Shown: in pieces, positions 25,111 to 32,994 of the stretch
How the letters are laid out: every line of letters begins with the position of its first letter
Position numbering within the stretch: the stretch's first letter is position 1
Assembly (NCBI GenBank): GCA_036490215.1
Contig: DASXEH010000056.1
Span: 124,001-188,000 of the forward strand
Length of the DNA: 64,000 nucleotides
From: JASHSH01 sp036490215
Lineage (GTDB): Bacteria > Pseudomonadota > Alphaproteobacteria > Rhodospirillales > Magnetospirillaceae
Reading direction: 5' to 3'
Made by a program: the position numbers and the translations under genes
The notes under the pieces: generated by a model
Told to the model about the DNA's origin: nothing
The model's database searches: none
Seen by the model: only the letters and a program-made list of their open reading frames with translations

Positions 25111-25225
25111 GGGTGACACCTGTTGCGCCTGTGGGGTGATGCCGCATGCGCTTGTGGGGTGATGCCGGTTCCGCAATGGGGGTGTTATCGCCGCCGGACC
25201 CGGGGTGTTATCGGGCGCCTTTCCT
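25111..25225. repeat. Five phased 23-bp degenerate repeats
   Basis: GGGTG recurs at 25111, 25134, 25157, 25180 and 25203, exactly 23 bp apart. Units 2 and 3 share GGGTGATGCCG, units 4 and 5 share GGGTGTTATCG, and unit 1 has GGGTGACACC. The remaining bases of each unit are weakly conserved. No gene is present in 25060-25396. The array could be a set of protein-binding sites or the relic of a transposon end. Confidence 0.6.
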
Positions 25226-25326
25226 CCATACGGCCGCTCGAGCGGCTACCCGAAATGCAGATAATTCAAGCTTTTGGCGGGTGGAGCTCATAGGGGTGAT
25301 CTTAGTTCAAATCATGCTAAATTCGC

Positions 25327-25348
25327 AATATATTATGTTTAATATATT
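25327..25348. repeat. AT-rich perfect inverted repeat
   Basis: AATATATTA (25327-25335) and TAATATATT (25340-25348) with a TGTT loop form a perfect 9-bp stem within the AT-rich island (about 25290-25400) of an otherwise GC-rich sequence. Confidence 0.6.
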
Positions 25349-25371
25349 GATTTAACTCAACTTACGAAAAT

Positions 25372-25387
25372 TGTTTCACGTGAAACA
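25372..25387. other. Perfect parS-like centromere site
   Basis: TGTTTCACGTGAAACA is a perfect 16-bp palindrome identical to the canonical bacterial parS sequence bound by ParB (CTPase clamp loading, chromosome segregation). It lies in an AT-rich non-coding island, 24 bp after the AT-rich inverted repeat and 9 bp before the left end of the IS1595-type element. No parA or parB gene is in the window, so any ParB would act in trans. parS sites in alphaproteobacteria normally cluster near the replication origin. Confidence 0.8.
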
Positions 25388-25457
25388 TCGCAATTATATA
25401 CTTTACACCACAAGTCCCAAAGCGTAGTATCTGGCTCATAGAAACGGGAGCCGACTG

Positions 25458-26411
25458 ATGACCGATTTAACCGCCGCCCACTTCCACGATGCTAGCGAAG
25501 CCCGCAAGTACCTAGAGGCTCTGCGCTGGCCGTCTGGTCCGGTTTGCCCGTTCTGCGGTTCGGTCGATGACGCCTATGCGACCAAGCGCGCGGGCGTGTA
25601 CCGCTGCGCCGCGAAGGAGTGCCGCAAGGACTTCAGTGTCACCATCGGGACCATTTTCGAGCGCTCGCATGTCGCCTTGGACAAGTGGTTGCTGGCCTTC
25701 CGCTTGATGGCTGGCAGCAAGAAGGGGATGAGTGCTAACCAGCTTCACCGGACGCTGGGCGTGACCCACAAAACCGCTTGGTTCATGGCGCACCGCATTC
25801 GCGAGGCGATGATGGACACCACTTCCGCGCCGATTGGCGGGGAAGGGAAGGTAATCGAGGTTGATGAGACTTTCCTGAGCGCCAAGCGCGCCTATACGCC
25901 GGAGAAGGGCGCGCACAAGAAGTCAGGGAGCCACGGCGCACGCCATGCCGTTCTGACGATTGTGGAACGTAAGGGCCGTGCGAAGTCGGTTCGCCTTGCC
26001 GCGCTAAAGTCTCGCGATATCGAGAACATCGTTCGCGAACAGGCTGACGTGCGCAGCCACTTCATGACTGACGAAGCGCCGCACTACAAGCAGATCGGGA
26101 CGTGGTTTGAAGGCCACGAGACGGTTAATCACAGCCGCAAAGAATACGCTCGCGGCGACGTGACCACGAATACCGTTGAAGGCTTCTTTTCGATCTTCAA
26201 GCGCGGCATGAAGGGCATCTATCAGCACTGCGGCGAGCAGCATCTCCACCGCTACCTTGCCGAGTTTGATTTCCGCTACAGCAACCGCGCCGCGATGGAA
26301 ATTGACGACACGATGCGCACCGATCTCGCGCTCAAGGGTGCCGAGGGCAAGCGGTTGACCTACTCCCAAACTGGTAGCGGAAAAGCCTCCCAAGAGAATG
26401 ACGCGCCGTGA
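25458..26411 (+). CDS. IS1595-family (ISXO2-like) transposase
   Basis: A 317-residue transposase of full family length. An N-terminal zinc-binding domain (CPFCG near residue 31 and YRCAAKECRKDFSVTIGTIF) is followed by a helix-turn-helix-like KKGMSANQLHRTLGVTHKTA. The DDE-type catalytic domain then has VDETFLSAK (first Asp near 135), FMTDEAPHYK (second Asp near 195) and NTVEGFFSIFKRGMKGIYQH (third acidic/Asn region). The reading frame is intact, so the element may still be mobile. Confidence 0.92.
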   Translation: MTDLTAAHFHDASEARKYLEALRWPSGPVCPFCGSVDDAYATKRAGVYRCAAKECRKDFSVTIGTIFERSHVALDKWLLAFRLMAGSKKGMSANQLHRTLGVTHKTAWFMAHRIREAMMDTTSAPIGGEGKVIEVDETFLSAKRAYTPEKGAHKKSGSHGARHAVLTIVERKGRAKSVRLAALKSRDIENIVREQADVRSHFMTDEAPHYKQIGTWFEGHETVNHSRKEYARGDVTTNTVEGFFSIFKRGMKGIYQHCGEQHLHRYLAEFDFRYSNRAAMEIDDTMRTDLALKGAEGKRLTYSQTGSGKASQENDAP

Positions 26412-26453
26412 GTATCGCGCGTTGCGCGCAGCACTCGCACGAAAGATCGAGAA

Positions 26454-26621
26454 ATGACCGAAGAAAAAACCGACTTAAAGATCGAAGTTAGCCGCGAAAT
26501 GATCGAAGCGGGCGAGGCGGTTGTGTTTGAGCTTCGGGAACTGGTGACTGCGGCTGGGCTGGTGGATCGGGTATATCGAGCCATGGAGCAGGAAAGAATA
26601 AATCAGCAAACATGCGCGTAA
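26454..26621 (+). CDS. 55-residue ORF downstream of the transposase
   Basis: Starts MTEEKTDLKIEVSREMIEAG and continues GEAVVFELRELVTAAGLVDR; the peptide is amphipathic, acidic and probably helical. It begins 42 bp after the transposase stop on the same strand and overlaps the 3' end of the convergent HEPN-like gene by 134 bp. The coherent helical composition argues for a real small passenger protein. No ribosome site better than GAGAA is seen. Confidence 0.5.
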   Translation: MTEEKTDLKIEVSREMIEAGEAVVFELRELVTAAGLVDRVYRAMEQERINQQTCA

Positions 26622-27177
26622 GTGGGGGCGCATCCGCGTCTATTTCCCCTCTTGTTTTGCGCAACTCATCTGGCGTCATAGCGTGAGCTTCTAGTCTGCG
26701 CTGGAGCCACGCTATGTCGTCACAAAGGGTGCGAACTTCCTCGATTGTAAAAGCTTTGGGTGGCTTAGCTTTGCGGTCATAGCGAGGACGGTTAACTTGA
26801 TATTTATTCGCTAATTCATGGGGCACGGATTTGCCGTCAACATCAAGGGCAACCCAATTCCAATGCACGCACTGATTTCTCGTCTGATTTAGGACATTAA
26901 ACTCAGCAAAGAGAATTTCTAAATCCTCACATACGGCCTTTGGCTGGTTAGTTTTCTTAGCCAAATGCTGAATATCTTCAGACAATCTTTTAGGGTTCAA
27001 ATTGTCAGTGACGATTGGACCGGTTTGATGAGTCAGTCCCGCGAAGCGCCAGAAAATCAGGTGCAGGGTTTCTTCAAGTTGTGCCGTCGAGACGGACAAC
27101 TGGCCGATTGCTTGCAATAGTTGATCCGGTAAGCCAACATCCCATTTAATGATTGAAGGCTTATCTGGTAATGCCAT
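26488..27177 (-). CDS. HEPN-like protein carried by the IS1595 element
   Basis: A 229-residue helical protein with an R-x4-H motif, QTRNQCVHWNW (Arg100, His105), the catalytic signature of HEPN ribonucleases found in toxin-antitoxin, abortive-infection and other defence systems. The N-terminal half is predicted helical (LLQAIGQLSVSTAQLEETLH, DIQHLAKKTN); the tail is Pro-rich (PDPPAQPQSPVPEAQ). The ATG at 27177 is preceded by GAGGAAGGA. Base composition is clearly lower in GC than flanking genes, which suggests recent transfer with the element. Assignment to HEPN rests on the motif and helical context, so it is tentative; RNA target and antitoxin, if any, are unknown. Confidence 0.6.
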   Translation of the reverse strand: MALPDKPSIIKWDVGLPDQLLQAIGQLSVSTAQLEETLHLIFWRFAGLTHQTGPIVTDNLNPKRLSEDIQHLAKKTNQPKAVCEDLEILFAEFNVLNQTRNQCVHWNWVALDVDGKSVPHELANKYQVNRPRYDRKAKPPKAFTIEEVRTLCDDIAWLQRRLEAHAMTPDELRKTRGEIDADAPPLTRMFADLFFPAPWLDIPDPPAQPQSPVPEAQTQPPRPLRSFRG

Positions 27178-27338
27178 CTCACAATCCTTCCTCTGACGAT
27201 CAAGTACCGGATGCCGAGGCCAACAAGCGCATGGACGAAGCCCTGCGCCGCGCCCTAGGCACTCCGGCCAAACCGCACCAGCCCCCGACCGCCAAAACGA
27301 CAAAAGGCGCTCCCAAGAAGGAAGCGCCTAAGCGGTAA
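27171..27338 (+). CDS. Small Lys/Pro-rich ORF divergent from the HEPN-like gene
   Basis: A 55-residue ORF starting MPSHNPSSDDQVPDAEANKR, with a short helix (KRMDEALRRALGTPAK) and a basic tail of Lys, Pro and Thr. Short proteins with an 'ANKRMDEALRRAL-TP-KPH' core are familiar as conserved hypotheticals in alphaproteobacterial mobile regions. Its start overlaps the start of the HEPN-like gene head to head (7 bp), which would link their expression. It ends 75 bp inside the right terminal repeat. Confidence 0.55.
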   Translation: MPSHNPSSDDQVPDAEANKRMDEALRRALGTPAKPHQPPTAKTTKGAPKKEAPKR

Positions 27339-27466
27339 TTACCGATTTCGGTAGTCGGCCCGGCTAGTACAGCGAAACCCGTCTAAGTCGGGACTAGCAT
27401 AGCCTTAGTGGGTTGTGGTGTCAGGTATACTTGCGCCTGAAACATCGTAAGTGGATAAATTAAGCC

Positions 27467-27552
27467 GTCACCCCCGCGCAGGCGGGGGTCCAGGGTCACA
27501 CGAAGGAAACTCGGACCCGAAAAGCTGGATTCCCGCTTTCGCGGGAATGACG
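27467..27552. repeat. Two-palindrome intergenic repeat, copy 2
   Basis: Same family and orientation as the copy at 21893: GTCACCCCCGCG...GGGGGTCCAGGG at the left and GGATTCCCGC...GCGGGAATGACG at the right. It lies 37 bp outside the right end of the IS1595-type element. The remainder of 27430-27667 contains no gene. Confidence 0.85.
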
Positions 27553-27667
27553 AATGGTTAGGGAGCACACCCACTTTACGCGGAGAGGGGTAATCCACTG
27601 ACAATCCCTTCCGCTCCCCTTCCCGCTCCCGCATCATCAGCCCTCACTCACGCCAACCGGAGCACCG

Positions 27668-28294
27668 ATGCCCGCCCCCCTCACGCCTGCCGCCTACACC
27701 GTGTCGATCGCCGGCCAGCCGGTTGAGCTGCCGCTGGTGCCGATCAACGAGACGCTCGCCATCTCGCTGCTGATGGTGATCGACATGGGCGTCAAATTCG
27801 GCGAGCACACCGGCAGGGCGCTGGCGGCGAAGCTGGCGGCCGCCAAGCCCGAGGTGGTGGTGGGCACGGCCACGCTGGGCATTCCGGTGGCGATCGAGGT
27901 CTCGCGGCATCTCGGGCTCGACCATTACGTCATCCTGCAGAAGTCGCCCAAGATCCATCTCGGCGATGCGTTGACCGAGACCGTGAAATCGGTCACCTCC
28001 TCGGGTCAGCAGCGTCTGCTGCTCGATCGCCGCGCCGTGCCGCTGCTGAAAGGCAAGCGCGTCGTGGTGGTGGACGATGTCGTCTGCACGGGATCGAGTC
28101 TGGCTGCAACGCTGCGCCTGGTGCGCCAGGCCGGCGGCGATGTGGTGGGCACGGGCGTGATCCTGACCGAAGGCCACGACTGGCGCGCGCCGCTGGGCGC
28201 CGATGCCGCGAAGCTCGTCTCGCTGGGCCACATTCCGCAGTTCAAGATCGACGGTGGGAAGGCGACGGCGATTCCGGAGACGATGGCGCGGTAG
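27668..28294 (+). CDS. Phosphoribosyltransferase, adenine-PRT-like
   Basis: This 208-residue type I PRTase has the PRPP-binding signature VVVVDDVVCTGSSLAA at about residues 131-146 (two Asp then Thr-Gly-Ser). A preceding substrate-loop region (GTATLGIPVAIEVSRHLG, YVILQKSPKIHLGD) resembles Apt and related purine/other PRTases. It should transfer ribose-5-phosphate from PRPP to a base, but it is longer than typical Apt (about 170-180) and specificity cannot be read. The gene is flanked on both sides by copies of one intergenic repeat in inverted orientation. Confidence 0.8.
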   Translation: MPAPLTPAAYTVSIAGQPVELPLVPINETLAISLLMVIDMGVKFGEHTGRALAAKLAAAKPEVVVGTATLGIPVAIEVSRHLGLDHYVILQKSPKIHLGDALTETVKSVTSSGQQRLLLDRRAVPLLKGKRVVVVDDVVCTGSSLAATLRLVRQAGGDVVGTGVILTEGHDWRAPLGADAAKLVSLGHIPQFKIDGGKATAIPETMAR

Positions 28295-28307
28295 TTTTTC
28301 TTTCTTC

Positions 28308-28379
28308 GTCATTCCCGCGAAAGCGGGAATCCAGGTTTCTTTTTTGCGGCCCTGGACCCCCGCCTTCGCGGGGGTGACG
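28308..28379. repeat. Two-palindrome intergenic repeat, copy 3 (inverted)
   Basis: GTCATTCCCGCGAAAGCGGG, then the CCAGG...CCTGG core, then CCCCCGCCTTCGCGGGGG and TGACG. It is the inverse orientation of copies 1 and 2. It lies immediately behind the phosphoribosyltransferase gene and could help end its transcript. Confidence 0.85.
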
Positions 28380-28405
28380 AGTTGGGGAAACGGAACCGCT
28401 TCCGC

Positions 28406-29374
28406 TTACCCCTTCGCCAGATAGCCGTCGACCACGGCCACGATCTCGGGCACGGCCATGGCCGCGTCGAGATTGGTTTCGCCCGGGCGCGGTGCATAGA
28501 TGGCGAAGGTGGCTTCCGAGAGCTTGAGCAGCAGACCCACCTCGAGCTTCGTCGGTCCCGTCGCGGCCCGTTGCGATCGCTCGGCAAGCTGCCCGATGCG
28601 TTCGAGGATCGGCGGGACGTGGCTGGTGCCGCCTGCTTCCTGGCTCAAGGCGTGATGCTGGATCGCCGCCTGCTTGGCCATGCGGCTGAGCGCGAAGAGC
28701 ACGGCGCGGGTGTCATCCACCGGCGCGTTCTTGTCCATCAGGCCCATGACCTGACGCACCATGCGCGTAACGGTGCGCAGGCCCGAGAGCCCCTTTTCCT
28801 TGTCGAGCCCCGACCTGCCCTCGCCGAGCATGGTGGCGACTTCGGCCTGATCCTTCTTATCGATCACCTTGGCGCGCAGCGTGTTGGGCACCGCGACCAG
28901 ATTGTCGTCGCTGCCGTCGTTGCGGCGCGCGTCGCGGCGGCTGGGGCCGACATAGCCGGGCGTCATCACGAAGGATTTCCGCTCGCGCGACAGCTGGTTG
29001 ATATGGCGCACCAACAGCAGCGGGTTGATGGGCTTCGACAACATCTCATCGATGCCCGAACGCGGGATGCCCTCGCTCTTGGCCTCACCCTCGTCGCGCA
29101 CCAGCGCAACGATGACGGTGAATGGATTGCCGCCGACGCGGCCCTGGCGGACATCCTGCACGAAAGCCATGAAGTCGAGCCCCGGCAGATGGGTGTCGCA
29201 GACGACCACATCCACCGTGGCGGAGGCCGCCTCGTACATGAAGGTGCCGCTGTGGCAGGTGGAGACGTCGAGCAGGCCGAGCGGGAACAAGGCGGCGGTG
29301 ACGGTCCGGCAGAAACGCGAATCGGCATCGCCAAGAGCGAGCCGGACGTTTCTGTAGGCGTCGGTATTAGCCAC
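28406..29374 (-). CDS. Response regulator with long helical C-terminal region
   Basis: This 322-residue protein starts at a GTG (29374) behind AAGGG. The receiver occupies residues 8-130: LALGDADSRFCR, phospho-Asp in VVVCDTHLPGLD, and MLSKPINPLL. The first acidic pair is present as GDAD. The last 180 residues are mainly helical and charged, with no DNA-binding or enzyme motif seen (KVIDKKDQAEVATMLGEG, LFALSRMAKQAAIQHHALSQ). CheY-type receivers with such tails are common orphans in Rhodospirillales. Lies 10 bp downstream of cysNC, so read-through expression is possible. Confidence 0.8.
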   Translation of the reverse strand: MANTDAYRNVRLALGDADSRFCRTVTAALFPLGLLDVSTCHSGTFMYEAASATVDVVVCDTHLPGLDFMAFVQDVRQGRVGGNPFTVIVALVRDEGEAKSEGIPRSGIDEMLSKPINPLLLVRHINQLSRERKSFVMTPGYVGPSRRDARRNDGSDDNLVAVPNTLRAKVIDKKDQAEVATMLGEGRSGLDKEKGLSGLRTVTRMVRQVMGLMDKNAPVDDTRAVLFALSRMAKQAAIQHHALSQEAGGTSHVPPILERIGQLAERSQRAATGPTKLEVGLLLKLSEATFAIYAPRPGETNLDAAMAVPEIVAVVDGYLAKG

Positions 29375-29384
29375 GCACCCTTGC

Positions 29385-31292
29385 CTATTGCCCGCCCAAA
29401 ATCCCTATCTGGCGCAGATGTTCGATCACGCGATCAGCCGCTTGTTCGGGTGTCAGCGACGTGGTGTCGATGCGCATTTCCGGATGTTCGGGCGGCTCGT
29501 AGGGCGAGTCAATGCCGGTGAAGTTCTTAATCTCGCCGGCGCGGGCCTTTTTATAGAGGCCTTTCGGGTCGCGCGTCTCGGCCACGCCCAGTGGCGTATC
29601 GACATAGACCTCGATGAACTCGCCCTTTTCCATCAGATCGCGGGCCATCTGGCGTTCGGCGCGATAGGGTGAGATGAAGGCCACCACGGTGATCAGCCCG
29701 GCATCGGCCATCAGCTTGGCCACCTCGGCGACGCGGCGGATGTTCTCGACGCGGTCGGCGGGGGTGAAGCCGAGATCCTTATTCAGCCCATGGCGGATAT
29801 TGTCGCCGTCGAGCAGATAGGAATGCAGGCCCAGCGCATGCAGCCGTGTCTCGACGATATTGGCGATGGTCGATTTGCCAGCACCCGAAAGCCCGGTGAA
29901 CCATAGCACGCAGGGGCTCTGGCCCTTGGCGGCGGCGCGCACCTTCTTGTCGATCGACGTGGTCTGCCAGGCGATGTTCTGCGAGCGGCGCAGCGCAAAG
30001 TGCAGCAGGCCCGCACCCACGGTCGCGTTGCTGATGCGGTCGATGACGATGAAGCCGCCGGTGTCGCGGTTCTCGGCATAGGCGTCGAAGGCGATGCGGC
30101 GGTCGAGGCTGACCGTGCAGACGCCGATATCGTTCAAGGTCAACGTGCGCGCGGCGGTGTGCTCGAGCGTGTCGATATTCACCTGGTATTTGAGCTGGGC
30201 GAGCGAGCCCGAGACCATGGCCGCGCCGATTTTGAACATATAGGGCCGGCCGGGCAGCATCGGCTGGTCGCCCATCCAGATCACCGTGGCCTCGAACTGA
30301 TCCGAGACGCCGGCGGGATGGACAATCGACGAGATCACGTCGCCGCGGCTGACATCCACCTCTTCCTTGAAGGTCAGCGTGACCGACTGGCCGGCCACGC
30401 CCGCGTCGAGATCGCCGTCCTTGGTGACAACGCGCGCGATGGTGGCCTCGCGGCCTGAGGGCAGCACGCGGACACGGTCATCGGGCTTTACCGTGCCGCC
30501 GGCGATCTGGCCCGCAAAGCCGCGGAAGTCCTGGCTCGGCCGATTGACCCATTGCACCGGGAAGCGGAAGGGCGCGGCCTGAAGATCGGTTTCGACCTGC
30601 ACCGTTTCCAGATACTCGAACAAGGTCGGGCCGCTATACCAGGGCGTGTTGACGCTCTTACTGGCGACGTTGTCGCCGGTGGGCGCGGCGGTGGGGATCG
30701 CGGTGATCGTCTCGACGCCGAGCTTGCGCGCAAACGCGGCATAGACCTCGCGGATCGATTCGAAGGTCTCGCGGTTCCAGCCGATCAGATCCATCTTGTT
30801 GACGGCCAGCACCAGATGCTTGATGCCGAGCAGCGCGGCGATATAGCCGTGGCGGCGCGTCTGGACCAGCACGCCTTTGCGCGCATCGATCAGGATGATC
30901 GCGGCATCGGCGACAGACGCGCCGGTGACCATGTTGCGCGTGTACTGCTCATGGCCGGGCGTGTCGGCGATGATGAAGCTGCGCTTGGGCGTAGAAAAGA
31001 AGCGCCAGGCGACATCGATGGTGATGCCCTGCTCGCGCTCGGCCGAAAGCCCGTCGAGCAGATAGGAGAAATCGAGATCGCCCTCAGGGCGTCCTGCTTT
31101 CCGCGAGTCGTTGACCAGCGTCTCGACCTGATCGTCGGCCAGCGAGCCCGAGTCGTAGAGCAGACGGCCGATCAGCGTGCTCTTGCCGTCGTCGACACTG
31201 CCGCAGGTGATGAAGCGCAGCAGAGTCTTTTGCGAGTCGGGAATCGCTGCCGGGCGAGTCGCGGCGGCTTTGGTGTTCTGCGCCGGGCTCAC
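29385..31292 (-). CDS. cysNC: Bifunctional sulfate adenylyltransferase subunit 1 / APS kinase
   Basis: This 635-residue fusion makes PAPS from sulfate. The N-terminal GTPase CysN (about 20-440) has the P-loop CGSVDDGKSTLIGRLL, DTPGHEQYTRNM and NKMDLI. It drives APS formation by CysD. The C-terminal CysC kinase (about 450-635) has its own P-loop FTGLSGAGKSTIANIVE and YRAERQMARDLMEKGEFIEV, and phosphorylates APS at the 3' position. The start is GTG, placed 2 bp after the cysD stop, so expression is coupled. PAPS feeds sulfite formation and sulfation; a decayed sulfotransferase is also found at 10.3 kb. Confidence 0.95.
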   Translation of the reverse strand: MSPAQNTKAAATRPAAIPDSQKTLLRFITCGSVDDGKSTLIGRLLYDSGSLADDQVETLVNDSRKAGRPEGDLDFSYLLDGLSAEREQGITIDVAWRFFSTPKRSFIIADTPGHEQYTRNMVTGASVADAAIILIDARKGVLVQTRRHGYIAALLGIKHLVLAVNKMDLIGWNRETFESIREVYAAFARKLGVETITAIPTAAPTGDNVASKSVNTPWYSGPTLFEYLETVQVETDLQAAPFRFPVQWVNRPSQDFRGFAGQIAGGTVKPDDRVRVLPSGREATIARVVTKDGDLDAGVAGQSVTLTFKEEVDVSRGDVISSIVHPAGVSDQFEATVIWMGDQPMLPGRPYMFKIGAAMVSGSLAQLKYQVNIDTLEHTAARTLTLNDIGVCTVSLDRRIAFDAYAENRDTGGFIVIDRISNATVGAGLLHFALRRSQNIAWQTTSIDKKVRAAAKGQSPCVLWFTGLSGAGKSTIANIVETRLHALGLHSYLLDGDNIRHGLNKDLGFTPADRVENIRRVAEVAKLMADAGLITVVAFISPYRAERQMARDLMEKGEFIEVYVDTPLGVAETRDPKGLYKKARAGEIKNFTGIDSPYEPPEHPEMRIDTTSLTPEQAADRVIEHLRQIGILGGQ

Positions 31293-31294
31293 GA

Positions 31295-32197
31295 TCAGAA
31301 ATACCCTTCTTGCTTCTTGCGCTCCATCGAGGCGGCGCCGTCGTGGTCGATGACGCGGCCGGTGCGCTCGGAACTGCGCGACGTTTCCAACTCTTCGATG
31401 ATGCCGTCCAAGGTCGCGGCGTCGCTTTCGACCGCGCCGGTCAGCGGATAGCAGCCCAACGTGCGGAAGCGCACCATCATCATCTCGACCTTCTCGCCGG
31501 GTGCCAGCGGGAAACGATCATCGTCCTTCATGATCAGCTGGCCGCCGCGCGCGACGACGGGGCGTTCCTTGGCGAAATAGAGCGGCACCACCGGAATGCC
31601 TTCGAGGCGGATATAGCGCCATACATCCAGCTCGGTCCAATTGGAGAGCGGGAAGACGCGCACGCTCTCGCCGGCATTGATGCGCAGGTTGTAGGTGCGC
31701 CACAGCTCGGGGCGCTGATCCTTCGGGTTCCAGTGATGGGTGGGCGTGCGGAACGAGAAGATGCGCTCCTTGGCGCGCGACTTCTCCTCGTCGCGGCGCG
31801 CCCCGCCGATGATCAGATCGAACCCGTTGGCATCGAGCGCCTGCTTCAGCGCCTGGGTCTTCATCACGTCGGTATGGACTTCGGACCCGTGGGTGAACGG
31901 ACCGATGCCTTGAGCGAGACCCTCTGGGTTGGTGTGCACCATCAGATCGAGCCCGAGCTCGCGCGCGGTGGCGTCGCGGAAGGTGATCATCTCGCGGAAC
32001 TTCCAGGTCGTGTCGACATGGAGCAGCGGGAACGGCAGCTTGGCCGGGTGGAAAGCCTTCAGCGCCAGATGCAGCATCACCGCGCTGTCCTTGCCGATGG
32101 AATACATCATCACCGGCTTCTTGGCCTCGGCGGCGACTTCGCGCAGGATGTGGATGCTTTCGGCTTCGAGCCGCTGAAGATGCGTCAGTGCAGTCAC
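31295..32197 (-). CDS. cysD: Sulfate adenylyltransferase subunit 2
   Basis: This 300-residue ATP-sulfurylase small subunit has the PP-loop-type motif MMYSIGKDSAVMLHLALKAF (about residues 31-50). GGARRDEEKSRAKERIFSFR, NLRINAGESVRVFPLSNWTE and DVWRYI are diagnostic of CysD, as is the C-terminal ERTGRVIDHDGAASMERKKQ. With CysN it makes adenosine 5'-phosphosulfate. The GTG at 32197 has no strong ribosome site. First gene of the cysD-cysNC operon. Confidence 0.95.
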   Translation of the reverse strand: MTALTHLQRLEAESIHILREVAAEAKKPVMMYSIGKDSAVMLHLALKAFHPAKLPFPLLHVDTTWKFREMITFRDATARELGLDLMVHTNPEGLAQGIGPFTHGSEVHTDVMKTQALKQALDANGFDLIIGGARRDEEKSRAKERIFSFRTPTHHWNPKDQRPELWRTYNLRINAGESVRVFPLSNWTELDVWRYIRLEGIPVVPLYFAKERPVVARGGQLIMKDDDRFPLAPGEKVEMMMVRFRTLGCYPLTGAVESDAATLDGIIEELETSRSSERTGRVIDHDGAASMERKKQEGYF

Positions 32198-32355
32198 GAT
32201 TGGCTTCGGCGCTGATAATGGGGATCGATGCGGCGCCGTTCTTATCGCGGAACGACGCGCTGTTCTAGGGAAATCGCCATTTTACGCAGTAAACGAGTGT
32301 GAAAAACGAAACTGTCCGCGCGACATGAACCGGCGGACATCGGGGAGGGGCTTGG

Positions 32356-32994
32356 ATGAAACGGATTCTCTGCTACGGCGATTCGAATACCTGGGGTACC
32401 GCGCCGATGACGTCGATGGACGATGTACGGCGATGGGGGCCGGACGAGCGCTGGACCGGCGTCATGCATAAGGCGTTGGGCACGGATTGGACGCTGGTCG
32501 AGGAAGGCCTGCCCGCGCGGACGACTGTCCACGATGATCCGATCGACGGCATCCACAAGAACGGCAAGACCTACCTTCAGCCCTGCCTGGAGAGCCATTG
32601 GCCGCTCGACGTGATCGTGGTCATGCTCGGCACCAACGATCTCAAGCCACGTTTCAGCGTGGCGCCGCACGAGATCGCGCTCGGCGTCGGATCGCTGCTG
32701 GCCACGATCAAAATGATCACGCCGCCCTGGACCAAACCGCCCAAGCTGCTGGCGATCTGCCCGCCGCATGCGACCGCGTCCGGCTGGCTGGCCGAGACCT
32801 TCGCCGGCGCCGACGAGCGCACCAAGAAAATGGCGCCGCTCTACAAGATCCAATCGGAACGCTGGGGCGCTGCGTTTTTCGACGCCGCCACCGTCGCCAA
32901 GACCTCGCCCGTCGATGGCGTGCATTTCGACGTGGCGAACCACAAGGCGCTGGGCCTTGCGGTCGCCGCCGAAGTCAAAAAGCTGGCCGGCTAG
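32356..32994 (+). CDS. SGNH/GDSL-family esterase
   Basis: This 212-residue hydrolase has the nucleophile block CYGDSNTWGTAP (Ser9 region), oxyanion residues in LPARTT and GTNDLKPR, and the catalytic Asp-x-x-His in DGVHFDVANH near the C-terminus. The closest look-alikes are arylesterases/TAP-like lipases of the SGNH clan. No signal peptide, so it acts in the cytoplasm. GGGGAGGGGCTTGG precedes the ATG. The 3' end overlaps the convergent DUF1127-like gene by 4 bp. Confidence 0.87.
   Translation: MKRILCYGDSNTWGTAPMTSMDDVRRWGPDERWTGVMHKALGTDWTLVEEGLPARTTVHDDPIDGIHKNGKTYLQPCLESHWPLDVIVVMLGTNDLKPRFSVAPHEIALGVGSLLATIKMITPPWTKPPKLLAICPPHATASGWLAETFAGADERTKKMAPLYKIQSERWGAAFFDAATVAKTSPVDGVHFDVANHKALGLAVAAEVKKLAG

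Larger units (their letters stand above)
25397..27429 (+). mobile_element. IS1595-type element with passenger genes
   Basis: Imperfect terminal inverted repeats are visible: TATACTTTACACCACAA at 25397-25413 and its partner TTGTGGTGTCAGGTATA at 27413-27429 (15 of 17 positions match). Because GTATAC is itself a palindrome, TATACTT can alternatively be read as a 7-8 bp target duplication (25396-25403 and 27425-27432), so the exact ends are uncertain by a few bases. Inside are the transposase (25458-26411), a 55-codon ORF, a HEPN-like gene on the opposite strand and another 55-codon ORF. Some IS1595-family subgroups are known to carry passenger genes. The passenger region is visibly less GC-rich than the host. 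Confidence 0.65.

Noticed and set aside
25111..25225. CRISPR array
   Set aside because: The 23-bp units are contiguous without spacers, share only about 10 bases and have no cas genes nearby.
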